Origin: Oligoflexales bacterium
GTDB lineage: Bacteria > Bdellovibrionota_B > Oligoflexia > Oligoflexales > RGVZ01
DNA length: 64,000 nt
Assembly (NCBI GenBank): GCA_947494335.1
Contig: CANLUT010000002.1
Location: 515,904 to 579,903, forward strand
Direction of reading: 5' to 3'
Part shown: in pieces, positions 26,563-36,407 of the stretch
Numbering within the stretch: the first letter of the stretch is position 1
How the letters are laid out: each line of letters begins with the position of its first letter
Made by a program: the position numbers and the translations under genes
The notes under the pieces: generated by a model
The model's database searches: none
Told to the model about the DNA's origin: nothing
Seen by the model: the letters and a program-made list of their open reading frames with translations, nothing else

Positions 26563-28467
26563 ATGGGAAAGATTATCGGAATCGACTTGGGAACGACCAA
26601 CTCCGTAGTGGCAGTTATGGAAAGCGGTCAGCCAAAGGTTATCGCCAATGCCGAAGGCCATCGAACGACCCCTTCCGTGGTCGCTTATACAAAAGATGGA
26701 GAGGTTTTGGTTGGTGCTGCGGCGCGCCGTCAGGCAGTCACAAATCCACTTAAGACCGTTTATTCGGCGAAGCGTTTCATTGGATGTACTTACAATGAAC
26801 GTAAAACTGAAGGCGACAAGATGCCTTATAAGGTTACTGGCGGTAAGAATAACCTCGCCGTATTTCAACTAGACGGTAAGGACATCACCCCAGCAGAAAT
26901 CTCTGCAAAAGTTTTAGGAAAGCTGAAGCAAGCTGCAGAAGATTATTTGGGTGAGACTGTAACTGAGGCGGTGATCACAGTACCTGCTTACTTCAATGAT
27001 AGCCAACGTCAAGCTACCAAAGATGCAGGCCGTATTGCCGGTCTAGATGTAAAGCGTATCGTTAACGAGCCAACAGCAGCTGCTCTTGCATACGGCTTGG
27101 ACAAGAAAACCAATGAGAAGATTGCCGTTTACGACTTCGGTGGTGGTACGTTTGACGTATCAATTCTAGAAGTTGGTGACGGAGTTGTAGAAGTTCTTGC
27201 TACAAATGGTGATACCCACCTTGGTGGTGACAACGTGGACGAAGTTCTGATCGATTGGTTGACAGCAACCTTCAAGTCAGAAAGCGGTATCGATATCAGC
27301 AAAGATCCGATGGCTATGCAGCGTCTGAAAGAGGCGGCTGAGAAGGCGAAGATCGAGCTTTCATCTGCGCAGCAGACAGATATCAATCTTCCGTTCTTGA
27401 CGGCTGATCAAACCGGTCCAAAGCATTTAAACGTAAGTTTGACTCGTTCCAAGTTTGAACAAATGATCACAAATATTGTTGAGAAAACATTGACACCTTG
27501 CCGTCAGGCAATGAAAGATGCTGGCTTGACCAACAATGACATCAACGAAGTTCTTCTTGTCGGTGGTTCGACTCGTATTCCTTTGGTTCAGCAGAAGGTT
27601 AAAGAGTTCTTCAATAAAGAGCCAAACAAGTCTGTGAACCCAGATGAAGTTGTTGCGGTCGGAGCAGCTGTTCAAGCGGGCGTTCTCGCAGGTGACGTGA
27701 AAGACGTCCTTCTTCTTGACGTGACGCCTCTGTCTTTGGGTATTGAAACATTGGGTGGCGTTTCCACACGTTTGATCGAGCGCAATACGACAATCCCAGC
27801 GCGTAAGAGCCAGGTCTTCTCAACAGCTGCTGATAATCAGACATCTGTAGAAGTTCATGTTCTCCAGGGCGAGCGTGAGATGGCGCGTGATAACAAGTCA
27901 CTTGGTCGCTTTAGCCTCGTGGATCTTCCTCCAGCTCCTCGTGGAGTTCCGCAAATCGAGGTGACGTTTGATATCGACTCTAACGGTATCTTGAACGTCT
28001 CCGCAAAAGATGTGGGAACCGGCAAAGAGCAGAGGATTACAATCCAGGCTGGTACTCGTATGAGTGAAGACGAAATTAAGCGCATGGTAAAAGATGCTGA
28101 AGTCCACGCGGAAGACGATAAGAAACGTCGCCAGACTGTAGAAGCAAAAAACCAGCTTGATAGCCTCGTGTTCCAGGCTGAAAAGATGATCAAAGACAAT
28201 GCTGACAAAGTTCCAGCAGATCTTAAGACCGATATTGAGTCTGCAGTGTCTGAAGCTAAGACTAAGCTTGACTCTGACGACTACGATACACTGGTCAAAG
28301 CTCGCGAAAACCTGGAAAGCCGCGTTCATAAACTTGCAGAAAACATCTACAAGACAGCCGGAGCTACGGCTGGTGACGCAGGCCAAGGCGGTCAAACCGC
28401 GGGCCAGCAAGCTGGCGGCAAAGACAATGTCGTTGACGCTGAGTATGAGGACGGCGGTAGCCGCTAA
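26563..28467 (+). CDS. dnaK: Chaperone DnaK (Hsp70)
   Basis: A 634-residue Hsp70 that binds and releases unfolded peptides with ATP, working with DnaJ and GrpE. The signature [10 protein letters not shown] opens the nucleotide domain, followed by [13 protein letters not shown], the hinge [14 protein letters not shown] and the substrate-binding and helical lid domains, ending DAEYEDGG, a typical tail. Length is standard. RBS AGGGAG lies 8 bases ahead of the ATG. It stands without dnaJ or grpE; grpE is at 53 kb. A short stem-loop follows the stop codon. Confidence 0.97.
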   Translation: MGKIIGIDLGTTNSVVAVMESGQPKVIANAEGHRTTPSVVAYTKDGEVLVGAAARRQAVTNPLKTVYSAKRFIGCTYNERKTEGDKMPYKVTGGKNNLAVFQLDGKDITPAEISAKVLGKLKQAAEDYLGETVTEAVITVPAYFNDSQRQATKDAGRIAGLDVKRIVNEPTAAALAYGLDKKTNEKIAVYDFGGGTFDVSILEVGDGVVEVLATNGDTHLGGDNVDEVLIDWLTATFKSESGIDISKDPMAMQRLKEAAEKAKIELSSAQQTDINLPFLTADQTGPKHLNVSLTRSKFEQMITNIVEKTLTPCRQAMKDAGLTNNDINEVLLVGGSTRIPLVQQKVKEFFNKEPNKSVNPDEVVAVGAAVQAGVLAGDVKDVLLLDVTPLSLGIETLGGVSTRLIERNTTIPARKSQVFSTAADNQTSVEVHVLQGEREMARDNKSLGRFSLVDLPPAPRGVPQIEVTFDIDSNGILNVSAKDVGTGKEQRITIQAGTRMSEDEIKRMVKDAEVHAEDDKKRRQTVEAKNQLDSLVFQAEKMIKDNADKVPADLKTDIESAVSEAKTKLDSDDYDTLVKARENLESRVHKLAENIYKTAGATAGDAGQGGQTAGQQAGGKDNVVDAEYEDGGSR

Positions 28468-28491
28468 GTTCTGATAGACCAGAAAGGTCTC

Positions 28492-28959
28492 TTGGTTTTG
28501 ACGAACGATGTATACCAAAGTTGGCTGACTGATCGGGGTCTTGAATCCCCCGGCAGTCAGCCCTTTGAATTACTAGGCTCAAAGTGGGAGCAGTCTTCAG
28601 AGTGCTTGATCCTTGCCAGTGCGCAGACGGAAGACTCGGCGTCAACTCTAGAAGCCGTCAAAAAGCTAGCAGAAGCGTTATCACAGCCAAATAAGCCAGT
28701 GTCTTGGTTTGTACTTAAGTCAGACCAGTCAGAGCTAGACTTGAAGTTGTTTAAATCTATGCTCCCAGGCCTCAGTCGCGTCATAAGTCTTTCGGAGAAC
28801 TGCACTGACGTGCATGGTCAGCAGTTTCTACGTGATGTAAAAATTATTGCTGGACAAAAAATCGGAGTATTCGTGGGTCCTACGATGAACTTGATGAGTT
28901 CAGACCCAGAGATTAAACGACGTTTTTGGAATGAAGTTCGTGTTTGGCTTCATGACTGA
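28492..28959 (+). CDS. Uncharacterised soluble protein downstream of dnaK
   Basis: A 155-residue protein I do not recognise. It begins at a TTG at 28492, or at a second TTG six bases on, which is better spaced from AGAAAGG. A five-base hairpin, AGACC (28476-28480) with GGTCT (28486-28490), would cover this site. Residues 35-110 look like an alternating alpha/beta unit (ECLILASA, PVSWFVLKS, LSRVISLSENC), and the C-terminus is helical with many charged residues. No signal peptide or membrane helix. It follows dnaK by 24 bases and could be read through with it. The stop faces the convergent lipoprotein gene 16 bases away. Confidence 0.6.
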   Translation: MVLTNDVYQSWLTDRGLESPGSQPFELLGSKWEQSSECLILASAQTEDSASTLEAVKKLAEALSQPNKPVSWFVLKSDQSELDLKLFKSMLPGLSRVISLSENCTDVHGQQFLRDVKIIAGQKIGVFVGPTMNLMSSDPEIKRRFWNEVRVWLHD

Positions 28960-28975
28960 AAATTAGCAAAACAAA

Positions 28976-30382
28976 TCATTTCCTTCCGATACACCATTGC
29001 GATTTATCCGGAACTTTTGAAACATTTCTAACCGCATGGTACAGGCTCTCTGTGTAAACTGAACGCTGCATGCTTGCGGTTAGTGCGTTGAGTGCGGTGG
29101 AAACGTTGACCTGATCTCCGGTTACGACAACAACTTTGCCCTCGGCTTTTACTTGAAAGTTGAAGTTCTGATTGCTGGATCTAGGGCTTTCAATGAATCT
29201 GCTGTGGTTACTAAATACTCCCAGTACATCGACATTGATATTATGGAAATTGGCGACGGCAACCCACGACGCCTTGATGTCATAGTTTACATTTGTTGTA
29301 TCTCCACGCTCGACTAGTCCACCAAGTGCGGCGTTGCTAATATCTGACGAGTTTGTGAGGTACTCTGCCTGACAGTGCCACTCATCTACTAGATCAGTGT
29401 TCCTTTCAGAATTCAGAATTTGCTCAATCTCAGGCTGTATCTCAGCAAAAATGGGCCCTATAAAGTTACGCTTATTTTCTTCGGAATTTGGTTCTAAATT
29501 TAGCGTTGAGCGTAGTGTTTTTGCACGATCTTGGGCTGCGAGCTTCGACTCCGAAGACTTTAGTTGGCTGAGCTTTGTTAATAATTCGCCTCCCTGATTT
29601 CTAGTCAGTTGTCTTAGAGAGCTGCGGACCGATCCAACGGGATTTGCCAATATCCACACGAAGGGAGTTTTTTTTCCAGCGAACAGATCAATGGCCGTTT
29701 GCTTGATCGAGTAAGTTCGTTCAAATATGTCGCCAGCGTCCCACATCTGCCTTAACTCAATAAACGAATACCATCCGTAGGTTTTTGAGATGACTCCCTT
29801 GACCGGTAGTCCGATTGTAAGCGTCGACCCATGGAGCGCGATTTTTCTTCCCTGAGTGATTGTAATTGGGCATAGCTCTACATCTTTAATTGCGAATGGG
29901 CCTGGGTCTTGACCGTCTACATCCAAATGGTATTGAGCTAAAAACTCAGCCACATTTTCAATCTGCTTCCTGATTGGTTCAACCTGGTTATTCCAGAAAT
30001 TTTCGGCTTCAACCGGATTTGAGTCGCTGCTAAAGCACGTTCCACCTGACTTTGGTGCGATACTATATACTGACATCGGAAGAGACTTTTGAATGCCCCG
30101 TCGCCTAAGCTTTTCAGACACTTGATTTGAGATGTCATCGTAATCGGTGGTTTGAGAGAGCAGTTGACGCGCGTATTCATCGAGAAAACAAAGATTTTTA
30201 CTCGTTAAGTTTGTGATGTTCTGACATTTTTTCAATGCCATTTCAGAGGCTTTTGCTTGGGAGTACTGAGCCCGATTCAGTTTTGCTTCGTTTACTTGGC
30301 GTGGTTTGCAGGAATTTAATGCAGAGATAGTTGCCACTACTCCAAAAATCGAAATTAGGTGGGCTTTTAGATGTTGGCTCAT
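28976..30382 (-). CDS. Lipoprotein, uncharacterised
   Basis: A predicted 468-residue envelope lipoprotein. The ATG at 30382, with GGGGA 8 bases ahead, is preferred to the upstream TTG. The signal peptide ends in lipobox ALNSC about residues 21-25. The mature protein is mixed alpha/beta, with a Gln- and Lys-rich helical start, then a region containing LPMSVYSIAP and a beta-rich half from about residue 300. No enzyme motif is clear. It has no obvious family. It follows the REC-TPR gene by 15 bases on the same strand, so both may form one operon linking a cytoplasmic regulator with an envelope component. Confidence 0.65.
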   Translation of the reverse strand: MSQHLKAHLISIFGVVATISALNSCKPRQVNEAKLNRAQYSQAKASEMALKKCQNITNLTSKNLCFLDEYARQLLSQTTDYDDISNQVSEKLRRRGIQKSLPMSVYSIAPKSGGTCFSSDSNPVEAENFWNNQVEPIRKQIENVAEFLAQYHLDVDGQDPGPFAIKDVELCPITITQGRKIALHGSTLTIGLPVKGVISKTYGWYSFIELRQMWDAGDIFERTYSIKQTAIDLFAGKKTPFVWILANPVGSVRSSLRQLTRNQGGELLTKLSQLKSSESKLAAQDRAKTLRSTLNLEPNSEENKRNFIGPIFAEIQPEIEQILNSERNTDLVDEWHCQAEYLTNSSDISNAALGGLVERGDTTNVNYDIKASWVAVANFHNINVDVLGVFSNHSRFIESPRSSNQNFNFQVKAEGKVVVVTGDQVNVSTALNALTASMQRSVYTESLYHAVRNVSKVPDKSQWCIGRK

Positions 30383-30397
30383 TTTGCTTATCCCCAA

Positions 30398-31921
30398 TCA
30401 ACTAGATTTTTTTAAGCCGTGACCAGTCCGCCTATTGTTGACTCCGGGCATCATGGAGCGGATGTCCTCTCTTAAAACTTTTGGCGGCATATTTCCGCCA
30501 GCTTGTAAGGCGAGCTCAAGTGTTGTGATTGCCTGGGCAAAGTAGCCGAGGCGCTTCATTGATTCTGCCAGTTTAGCCAATACTTTTTGACGATCTTTGG
30601 GGCTAGCAAGTGCTCGGTGTAAAACCATATAGGCGTCCAGAGGTCTGGCGGCACTGAGCACTGTTTCCGCATAGGCGAGAATATTGGCTTCACTGCCGTC
30701 CATGTCTACAACTTGCTTCATGAGTTCGCACGCTTCGTCGACGCGTCCGTCTTCAACGAGTAATTTTGATTTCCCTTTAAGTAAGACTAAATTCTTAGGA
30801 TCCCTGGCAAGACCTTCATCGATGACCTTTAAGGCCCCTTCCATGTCATCATTACTGGCGTGAATCTCTGACAAGACGACTCTCGCATCAAAACGAGCCG
30901 GATTTTTATTGATCTCATCAAGTATTTCAAAAATGGCGCCTTTTTGATTTTTATCCTGCTCGTAGACCGAAATCATGAGTCGAAGAGCTTTTGTCAGAGA
31001 GGGGTACTGCCGTCTGGCGCGACGATAATAGTAGAGAGCTTTTTCGCTATTCCCGAGTTTCTGAAATGCTCTTCCAGATCCTAATATCGCCTCTTTGTCT
31101 TTTGGGTTTTCTAGTAGTGCTGCCTTGAAGTGTTTAATCGCCTCTTCATACTGACCATCGCTCATTAGCAAATTTGCGACAAGGTTTTGACGTTCAACCT
31201 GTCTTGGATTTAATTCCAGCTCGTGACGCATGGCATCAATCGCCGATCTCGGGTCATTTCGATGCAAATGAATATCTGCCAGAGCAGCAAAGTTTTTATT
31301 GTAGGCCGGATGTTCTTTAGATGATTCTTCGAGGATTTTGACAGCTTCAACAGGCTCGCCAAGTGTGCTGAGCATAAGTGCTTTACTGAATTTTGCCCTT
31401 GGGCTTTTTGGATCAAGACGTGTGGCCGCTTCATAAAGCTTCAGTGCGTCAAGGTGGTTGCCTTGCAAGGCAAGTTTGTCACCTTCGCGAAGAAGTTTGA
31501 GAAGAGGTGTGGGCGAATAGTATTTTAATAGAACTCCGGAAACCTTTTTTTCGATATCTGAGATTTGAAACGGCTTCAGAACATAGTCGTCTGCTCCAAG
31601 GTCAGCAGCTTTAACGATGTCCTCCTTCGTTGCTTCACCGGATACAATGATGACTGGAATATCCGCTCCGATATCTTTCGTTCGTACCCTCTTTAGAATC
31701 GTAAATCCGTCTACTTTTCTCATGAAAATGTCGGATATAATAAGATCAACTGGCGATTTGCTAAGGGTTTTCAGGGCTTCACCGCCGTCAATGCACTCGA
31801 TGATTGTCTCAAAGCCCATTCCGGAAAGAATTCTTCGCAAAGCTTTCCGCATTGGATCATGATCGTCGATGATCATGACGCGCATAGTCTTAGCGTTGTA
31901 GGGAAGATCTGGTTTGGTCAC
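30398..31921 (-). CDS. Response regulator receiver domain with TPR array
   Basis: A 507-residue cytosolic signalling protein. The N-terminal CheY-like receiver covers about residues 12-130: acidic pair in MIIDDHD, phospho-acceptor Asp in DLIISDIF, Ser in IIVSGEA and Lys in VLKPF, so all key residues are present. From about residue 140 there are at least eight TPR units, including DALKLYEAATRLDPKSPRA and EEAIKHFKAALLENPKDKEA. The start is a GTG at 31921 (weak AAGAAG site); the next ATG lies 36 bases in. No histidine kinase is adjacent. Phosphorylation probably changes what the TPR arm binds; the target is unknown. A further TPR gene and RNase Y lie upstream in the same direction. Confidence 0.9.
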   Translation of the reverse strand: MTKPDLPYNAKTMRVMIIDDHDPMRKALRRILSGMGFETIIECIDGGEALKTLSKSPVDLIISDIFMRKVDGFTILKRVRTKDIGADIPVIIVSGEATKEDIVKAADLGADDYVLKPFQISDIEKKVSGVLLKYYSPTPLLKLLREGDKLALQGNHLDALKLYEAATRLDPKSPRAKFSKALMLSTLGEPVEAVKILEESSKEHPAYNKNFAALADIHLHRNDPRSAIDAMRHELELNPRQVERQNLVANLLMSDGQYEEAIKHFKAALLENPKDKEAILGSGRAFQKLGNSEKALYYYRRARRQYPSLTKALRLMISVYEQDKNQKGAIFEILDEINKNPARFDARVVLSEIHASNDDMEGALKVIDEGLARDPKNLVLLKGKSKLLVEDGRVDEACELMKQVVDMDGSEANILAYAETVLSAARPLDAYMVLHRALASPKDRQKVLAKLAESMKRLGYFAQAITTLELALQAGGNMPPKVLREDIRSMMPGVNNRRTGHGLKKSS

Positions 31922-32022
31922 GATTTGTCTTCTTCTTTCCGACCGTTACTAATGGAGAGGTATCGGCTAAAAATCGTGACATTTAACGAAGGAGCACTTT
32001 GTACGGCAATCTGCTCAGTGAG

Positions 32023-32748
32023 CTATATTCCCGGAAGCTTTGCCTGTTTGGCAGTTCTTTGCGCAAAACTCAAGTAGGCCTGAGCAAGTCCTGCGGTGTT
32101 ATCTAGATTGCGTGAGGTCTCCCAGGATCGAATAGCCTGCTCTTTGCGATCCATTTTCCAAAGACAGACGCCGAGCCAAAGGTGTGCCTCAGCTTCATCT
32201 GGGAACAGCCGCACGGCGTCTTGAAACTCATAGAGTGCTCGGTCCATTTGATTAGTTCGAAAGTATACTTGTCCGAGAGAAATCTTTACGTCAGGCATTC
32301 GCTCATAGAGAGACAGGGCGCGTTTGTACTCATTAATCGCATCATGAGGCAAATTATTTTGAGCATATAAATGACCGCATTCGGCGTGATGATTTGCAAG
32401 ACGTCCGAGTACAAGTTCAGGCTGTTTCTTGTGGGTTGGCGTACTGGCGAGAATTTCACTAAAGACGGTTTTCGCATCGTCGTAACGCCCTAGATCACAA
32501 AAAGTCGCCGAAAGATTAAGACCAGCTTCAACAAAGTTTGGATTTATTTTGAGAGCCTTCGTGAATTGCACGATGGCATCAGCAAACTTAGATTGCTTGT
32601 GATAGGTCACGCCCAACAGGTTGTGAAGATTAGCCAGTGATCCGAATTCGTCGATGGTCGACAGGAGTATCTTCTCAGCGGCTTCAAAGCGGCTCACCGA
32701 GTGGTAAATGCGTACTTTGTTCTGTATCTCTGTTAAGTCATATCGCAT
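32023..32748 (-). CDS. TPR protein
   Basis: A 241-residue soluble protein that is almost entirely TPR units, for instance ANLHNLLGVTYHKQSKFADA followed by IVQFTKALKINPNFVEAGLN, with about five repeats. No signal peptide, membrane segment or enzyme motif is seen. The ATG at 32748 has AGGGAT 5 bases ahead. It lies between the RNase Y gene (35 bases upstream) and the REC-TPR gene (101 bases downstream), all on the minus strand, so an operon is possible. Binding partner unknown. Confidence 0.8.
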   Translation of the reverse strand: MRYDLTEIQNKVRIYHSVSRFEAAEKILLSTIDEFGSLANLHNLLGVTYHKQSKFADAIVQFTKALKINPNFVEAGLNLSATFCDLGRYDDAKTVFSEILASTPTHKKQPELVLGRLANHHAECGHLYAQNNLPHDAINEYKRALSLYERMPDVKISLGQVYFRTNQMDRALYEFQDAVRLFPDEAEAHLWLGVCLWKMDRKEQAIRSWETSRNLDNTAGLAQAYLSFAQRTAKQAKLPGI

Positions 32749-32783
32749 GTGACATCCCTGTCAATCGAGTGAAAACAGTCGTG

Positions 32784-34361
32784 TTATGCCACCGTGCTTG
32801 ATTCGAATCTTCGGGTGATCATAACCTTGATCTGTCCTGGGAATGCAACGTCGGTTTCCAGCTTTCGTGCAATCGCCGCGGTCAATATTTGAAGTTCCTC
32901 TTCCTTGACTCGTCTGTTATTGACCTCGATGTGGATTTCGCGGCCACCGTTCATGATGGCTGATTTTGTAATACCTTGGAATCCGCGGACCACATCGTCT
33001 ATATCACGAAGTCGGTCTTGGTACCCCTCTTCGAGATTCACCCGTGCCCCAGGGCGAGCTCCAGATAGTGTGTCTGCAGTTTTCAATACATAGGAAAGCG
33101 GAGTTTCCAGAACGAGGTCGTTGTGATGGCTCATAACTGTGTCGCATATCAGCCTGTTTTCTCCAAAGCGGTCAGCGTAATCTCCGCTGATGACGGCGTG
33201 ACTGCCCTCAATGCGGTAGTCTAAAACTTTACCTATATCGTGGAGCAGGCCGCAGCGTTTAGCCAATGTCGGATCAACGCCAACTTCTTCTGCGACTAGA
33301 CCAGCTAGCACAGCCACCTCAAAAGAGTGCAAAAATTGATTTTGGCGATAAGACGTCCGCCAGTTGAGGTAGCCGATGAGCTTTTGTATTTCAAGGTGGA
33401 TGCCGTCCAAGCGAAGTTCCATGGTTGCCTGGCGTCCCATCTTGAGAGCCTGTTGATCAAGCATGGCACGGTGTCTTTGGTAAAACTCAGCAATCTTAGG
33501 CCATGATGAGTGGGGGCTGAGCTTTACAATTTCAGTTAAAGCTAGGCGCGCTGATTCCCGCTCAACGCCCATGCCGCCAGCAAGCTTGATAATGGCGGGA
33601 GATTCCGGGTCACGGGCTGCATGAAATTCGGCTTCGATCCCAGCAAGTTCTTTGACGCGAGCAAGAAGGCCCTGGGAGTCTTCCGCAAGAGCGTCCCAAA
33701 CGCGTTTATCTTCGACTTCAACGGCATTGGTCATTTTAGGCCATGGGAACTCAGGAGTGTAGCGAGCCATGGAGCGGCTTAGAAATCTCGCCGCAACTCG
33801 TTTTGCACCGGAGTTAAGCTCTTCTGTAAAAAGCTTCAGTAGTTTTTGCGTCTCAAGTTGACGCTGCTCCACCATCCCATCGGTCAGGCCTTTGAGAATT
33901 TGTTTACTATCTGAGCGACTTACTTTTTCAAGCTCTTCACGGAGATTTTCTTGAGCTTCGTCCAGGCTTTTCTTTTTGGTTTCGTAGGTTGTCCGGGCAA
34001 ATGACACATGTTGTTCAATCTGTCCAACCTCGTGTTCTAACTTTTGGACGCGGCTGGTTACGGGCTGTATTTGACCTTCAAGGATATTTAAATTTTCTTC
34101 ATTGAGTTTAAGGTCTTCTTGACGGTCAGCCAGCGTTTCATCGAGCTCTTCAAGTAACATCTGGTTTTTTGCCTGATTGGTGCTGCGCGCTTCATTTAAA
34201 ATAAAATCAGCTTGCTTACGTGCTTCGGCTAAAACTTCAGCTTTCTGTGTTTGGTGACTTGCCGAAAGACGGCTTGGCAGCACACGAACTATAAAAACAA
34301 AAAACAAATAACCACCGATCACTGAACCCGTAAAAATCATTAAATATTCATACGCAGACAT
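32784..34361 (-). CDS. rny: RNase Y-like membrane-anchored endoribonuclease
   Basis: A 525-residue protein with the RNase Y plan: one N-terminal membrane helix (about 5-28), a long charged coiled coil (to about 150), a KH-like part, an HD domain and a C-terminal region ending in PGQIKVMITRRF. HD residues are visible: HSFEVAVLAG, LLHDIGK near residue 374 and SHHND, then the family phrase ARPGARVNLEEGYQDRLRD. In RNase Y the KH domain has a GxxG loop for RNA; here the matching place reads EDSQ ahead of LLARVKELAG, so the loop is lost. The ATG at 34361 has GGAG 6 bases ahead. RNase Y initiates mRNA decay at the membrane and is uncommon in Gram-negatives. Confidence 0.85.
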   Translation of the reverse strand: MSAYEYLMIFTGSVIGGYLFFVFIVRVLPSRLSASHQTQKAEVLAEARKQADFILNEARSTNQAKNQMLLEELDETLADRQEDLKLNEENLNILEGQIQPVTSRVQKLEHEVGQIEQHVSFARTTYETKKKSLDEAQENLREELEKVSRSDSKQILKGLTDGMVEQRQLETQKLLKLFTEELNSGAKRVAARFLSRSMARYTPEFPWPKMTNAVEVEDKRVWDALAEDSQGLLARVKELAGIEAEFHAARDPESPAIIKLAGGMGVERESARLALTEIVKLSPHSSWPKIAEFYQRHRAMLDQQALKMGRQATMELRLDGIHLEIQKLIGYLNWRTSYRQNQFLHSFEVAVLAGLVAEEVGVDPTLAKRCGLLHDIGKVLDYRIEGSHAVISGDYADRFGENRLICDTVMSHHNDLVLETPLSYVLKTADTLSGARPGARVNLEEGYQDRLRDIDDVVRGFQGITKSAIMNGGREIHIEVNNRRVKEEELQILTAAIARKLETDVAFPGQIKVMITRRFESSTVA

Positions 34362-34653
34362 GGCGTTCTCCAAGCATCCTAAAGTGTGGGAAGAGCGTTC
34401 AAATGGTGAGAGCTCAACCCAAGTGTTTCTGGTGTCGACGACACCACCTTATAAAACTTTAAACCATAGTCAATACGAGGGGAAGTTGCAAATACTCGCA
34501 TTTGCTAGCTTTGTTCCATTTAATCCACTCTCGGACAGATCAGCATATTAAATTGAGGAGTTAGCCTGAAATGCCTTACACTATTGAGAAAATTATTGGT
34601 CGTTTGGCTGCCCATGGCCCGCAACGACTTGCCCTGAAAGGATTTGAAGCCCC

Positions 34654-35475
34654 ATGACAGACATAAAAAACTTTATCTCCGAAACATTGGAGCTGGCTGG
34701 GGCTGAGTTAATCAAGCGATTTGGCTCCCCCAACAATGTGCGCCAGAAAAAGGATACTAGTCTTGTGACCGACGCCGATCTGGCCTCAGAGAAGATCATC
34801 TTGGAGCGAATCGCCAAGTATTTTCCTGGTGATGCCATCATTAGCGAGGAATCAGGTCATCTGAAGGTCAGTCGCACGGCTGGGCAAAAGGTGTGGATTG
34901 TGGATCCCTTAGATGGAACAACCAACTTCGCCAACGGTTATCCATTTTTTAGTGTTTCCATTGGATACGGAGAGTTCCAACCTGATGGATTTTTAAAGGT
35001 ATTGGCTGGTGGCGTTGGCGATTCGGTACGAGCCAAGAAATACTTGGCAACTCTCGGCGGTGGCGCTGAGTGCAATGGTCGACCTCTTCAGGTGCAAAAA
35101 CCCAGGCCTATTGCTCAGTGTTTTTTGGTTACAGGGTTTTATTACACGGTTGGAAAAGATCTCGACCGGGAAGTTGAGCGGTTTCGCCGGGTCGCACAAA
35201 GTTGCCAATCAATTCGGAGAGATGGCTCGGCAGCATTGGATCTTGCCTTGGTGTCTGAAGGCATCTTTGACGCATTCTGGGAGCGGGGCCTTGCGGTCTG
35301 GGATGTGGCTGCTGGGAGTCTTTTGGTCTCCGAGGCGGGCGGTCAGGTCGCCAATTACCCGGCAGAAGCTTCCTCTTTAGTGCCTAGCAAACAGACAGTA
35401 CCTTATAGTATAGAGGGTGATGGAATTATTGCAGGTAGCGGTGCTGTTGTGTCTGAGCTAGCAAAGCTCATTTAG
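34654..35475 (+). CDS. suhB: Inositol-1-monophosphatase family protein
   Basis: A 273-residue Mg-dependent, Li-sensitive phosphatase family member. Metal-binding motifs are in order: the Glu pair in ISEESGH near residue 67, DPLDGTTNFANG near 83 and WDVAAGSLLVSEAGG near 216. These match SuhB/IMPase enzymes acting on inositol phosphates or related sugar phosphates, and in enterobacteria SuhB also aids rRNA antitermination. AAAGGA lies 11 bases ahead of the ATG, somewhat far. It is followed 42 bases on by a secreted-protein gene. Substrate is not settled. Confidence 0.9.
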   Translation: MTDIKNFISETLELAGAELIKRFGSPNNVRQKKDTSLVTDADLASEKIILERIAKYFPGDAIISEESGHLKVSRTAGQKVWIVDPLDGTTNFANGYPFFSVSIGYGEFQPDGFLKVLAGGVGDSVRAKKYLATLGGGAECNGRPLQVQKPRPIAQCFLVTGFYYTVGKDLDREVERFRRVAQSCQSIRRDGSAALDLALVSEGIFDAFWERGLAVWDVAAGSLLVSEAGGQVANYPAEASSLVPSKQTVPYSIEGDGIIAGSGAVVSELAKLI

Positions 35476-35517
35476 GCGAAGGCAGCCATTTTGAATGTTT
35501 CTGGAGGAATGCACGTG

Positions 35518-36240
35518 ATGAAGTTGTTGGCAAGCATGATGATTTTTACATCGTTAATTGACGGTGCGTTTGCGGCCAACCTCATTGAACGTGATGGACG
35601 TTACGAAGTGAATTGGACAACCGGTAAAGTCCGTTTTTACGGCGTTGGAAAGTTAGAGTCTGGCGAGACTAATTATCGTTCGGCCGAGCAGCGCGCGTGG
35701 GCTGACGGTCTTCGCACCGCCGAAAAAGATCTGCCAAAAGTCATGGCAGAGCGACTGGGAACAAGCGAGAGCGCGACGGTTGAAAAGCTATCCAAAATGT
35801 CTGCAGCGACGACTTCCGTGACAACAACTTATTTTGGTGATGAGCGCGTGAAGGTGCTTCTTGAAGCTCCGATGCATAAAGTAACGGAACAGTTGTCGGC
35901 TAATGCGGCAGGATCCGTGGCGACAGACGTCGCTCCTGAGTCGGTTGTGATTCAGCTCCCAAAGGGCACGATGCCCACGGCCTTCGTCAAAGTTGTAGAT
36001 GAACAGGGTAGAGAGCTCGTCAGTGCAGGCGGTCTTGCCCGGGCTGTTCAAAATGGACGCCCCATGAACAGGTGGTTTAAGTCCAAGGTTGATGGGGATT
36101 CATCCGTTAATCCTAATAATTCAAGGGTTATATCTGCTGAGGCGACTCAGCGCGGCGTCATCAAAGTTCAGTCCAACGACTGGAAGCCGTCCTATGCTGC
36201 GGCGCTGGCTGCAGGCACAGCCGCATTTGTCGTTCAATAA
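35518..36240 (+). CDS. Secreted protein, LPP20-like start
   Basis: A predicted 240-residue exported protein. The frame is open from 35491, but the ATG at 35518 with GGAGG 10 bases ahead gives a clean signal peptide ending DGAFAAN (about residues 1-21). A GTG at 35515 is an alternative. After it comes VNWTTGKVRFYGVGKLESG and a run of Ala-rich helix (SAEQRAWADGLRTAEKDLPK), reminiscent of LPP20-like periplasmic proteins. The last 20 residues are Ala-rich and hydrophobic. No enzyme motif. It is 42 bases after suhB and ends before a stem-loop. Function unknown. Confidence 0.7.
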   Translation: MKLLASMMIFTSLIDGAFAANLIERDGRYEVNWTTGKVRFYGVGKLESGETNYRSAEQRAWADGLRTAEKDLPKVMAERLGTSESATVEKLSKMSAATTSVTTTYFGDERVKVLLEAPMHKVTEQLSANAAGSVATDVAPESVVIQLPKGTMPTAFVKVVDEQGRELVSAGGLARAVQNGRPMNRWFKSKVDGDSSVNPNNSRVISAEATQRGVIKVQSNDWKPSYAAALAAGTAAFVVQ

Positions 36241-36245
36241 GTTTA

Positions 36246-36280
36246 GTCAGCCCCCCTCTGAAAGCCTTGGGGGCCTTGAC
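36246..36280 (+). terminator. Stem-loop after the secreted-protein gene
   Basis: GTCA-x-CCCCCC at 36246-36256 can pair with GGGGGCCTTGAC at 36269-36280, with a TCTGAAAGCCTT loop. No T-run follows, so it is a possible terminator or 3' processing hairpin. Confidence 0.4.
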
Positions 36281-36325
36281 CTATCAGTTTCAAAAAACTA
36301 AAGAACTTCTTGCGCCTTAGGGGTC

Positions 36326-36351
36326 AAAGTGATACACCATCGGTTCACTTT
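36326..36351 (+). promoter_or_regulatory. Leader stem-loop of rpmI-rplT
   Basis: AAAGTGA (36326-36332) pairs with TCACTTT (36345-36351). AGGGG just before and GCCCCC just after (near 36363) could lengthen the structure. It is 57 bases ahead of rpmI. L20 represses its own operon through leader RNA in several bacteria, so this is a candidate site; it is not matched to a known motif. Confidence 0.35.
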
Positions 36352-36407
36352 CACCAGGGTGGCCCCCGTCATTTTGGTGGTTTTCATTAATGATTTGAGG
36401 TGGTTGA

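Noticed and set aside
34362..34653. Gene between RNase Y and suhB
   Set aside because: Open frames here are short and lack ribosome binding sites; the stretch looks like plain divergent promoter DNA.
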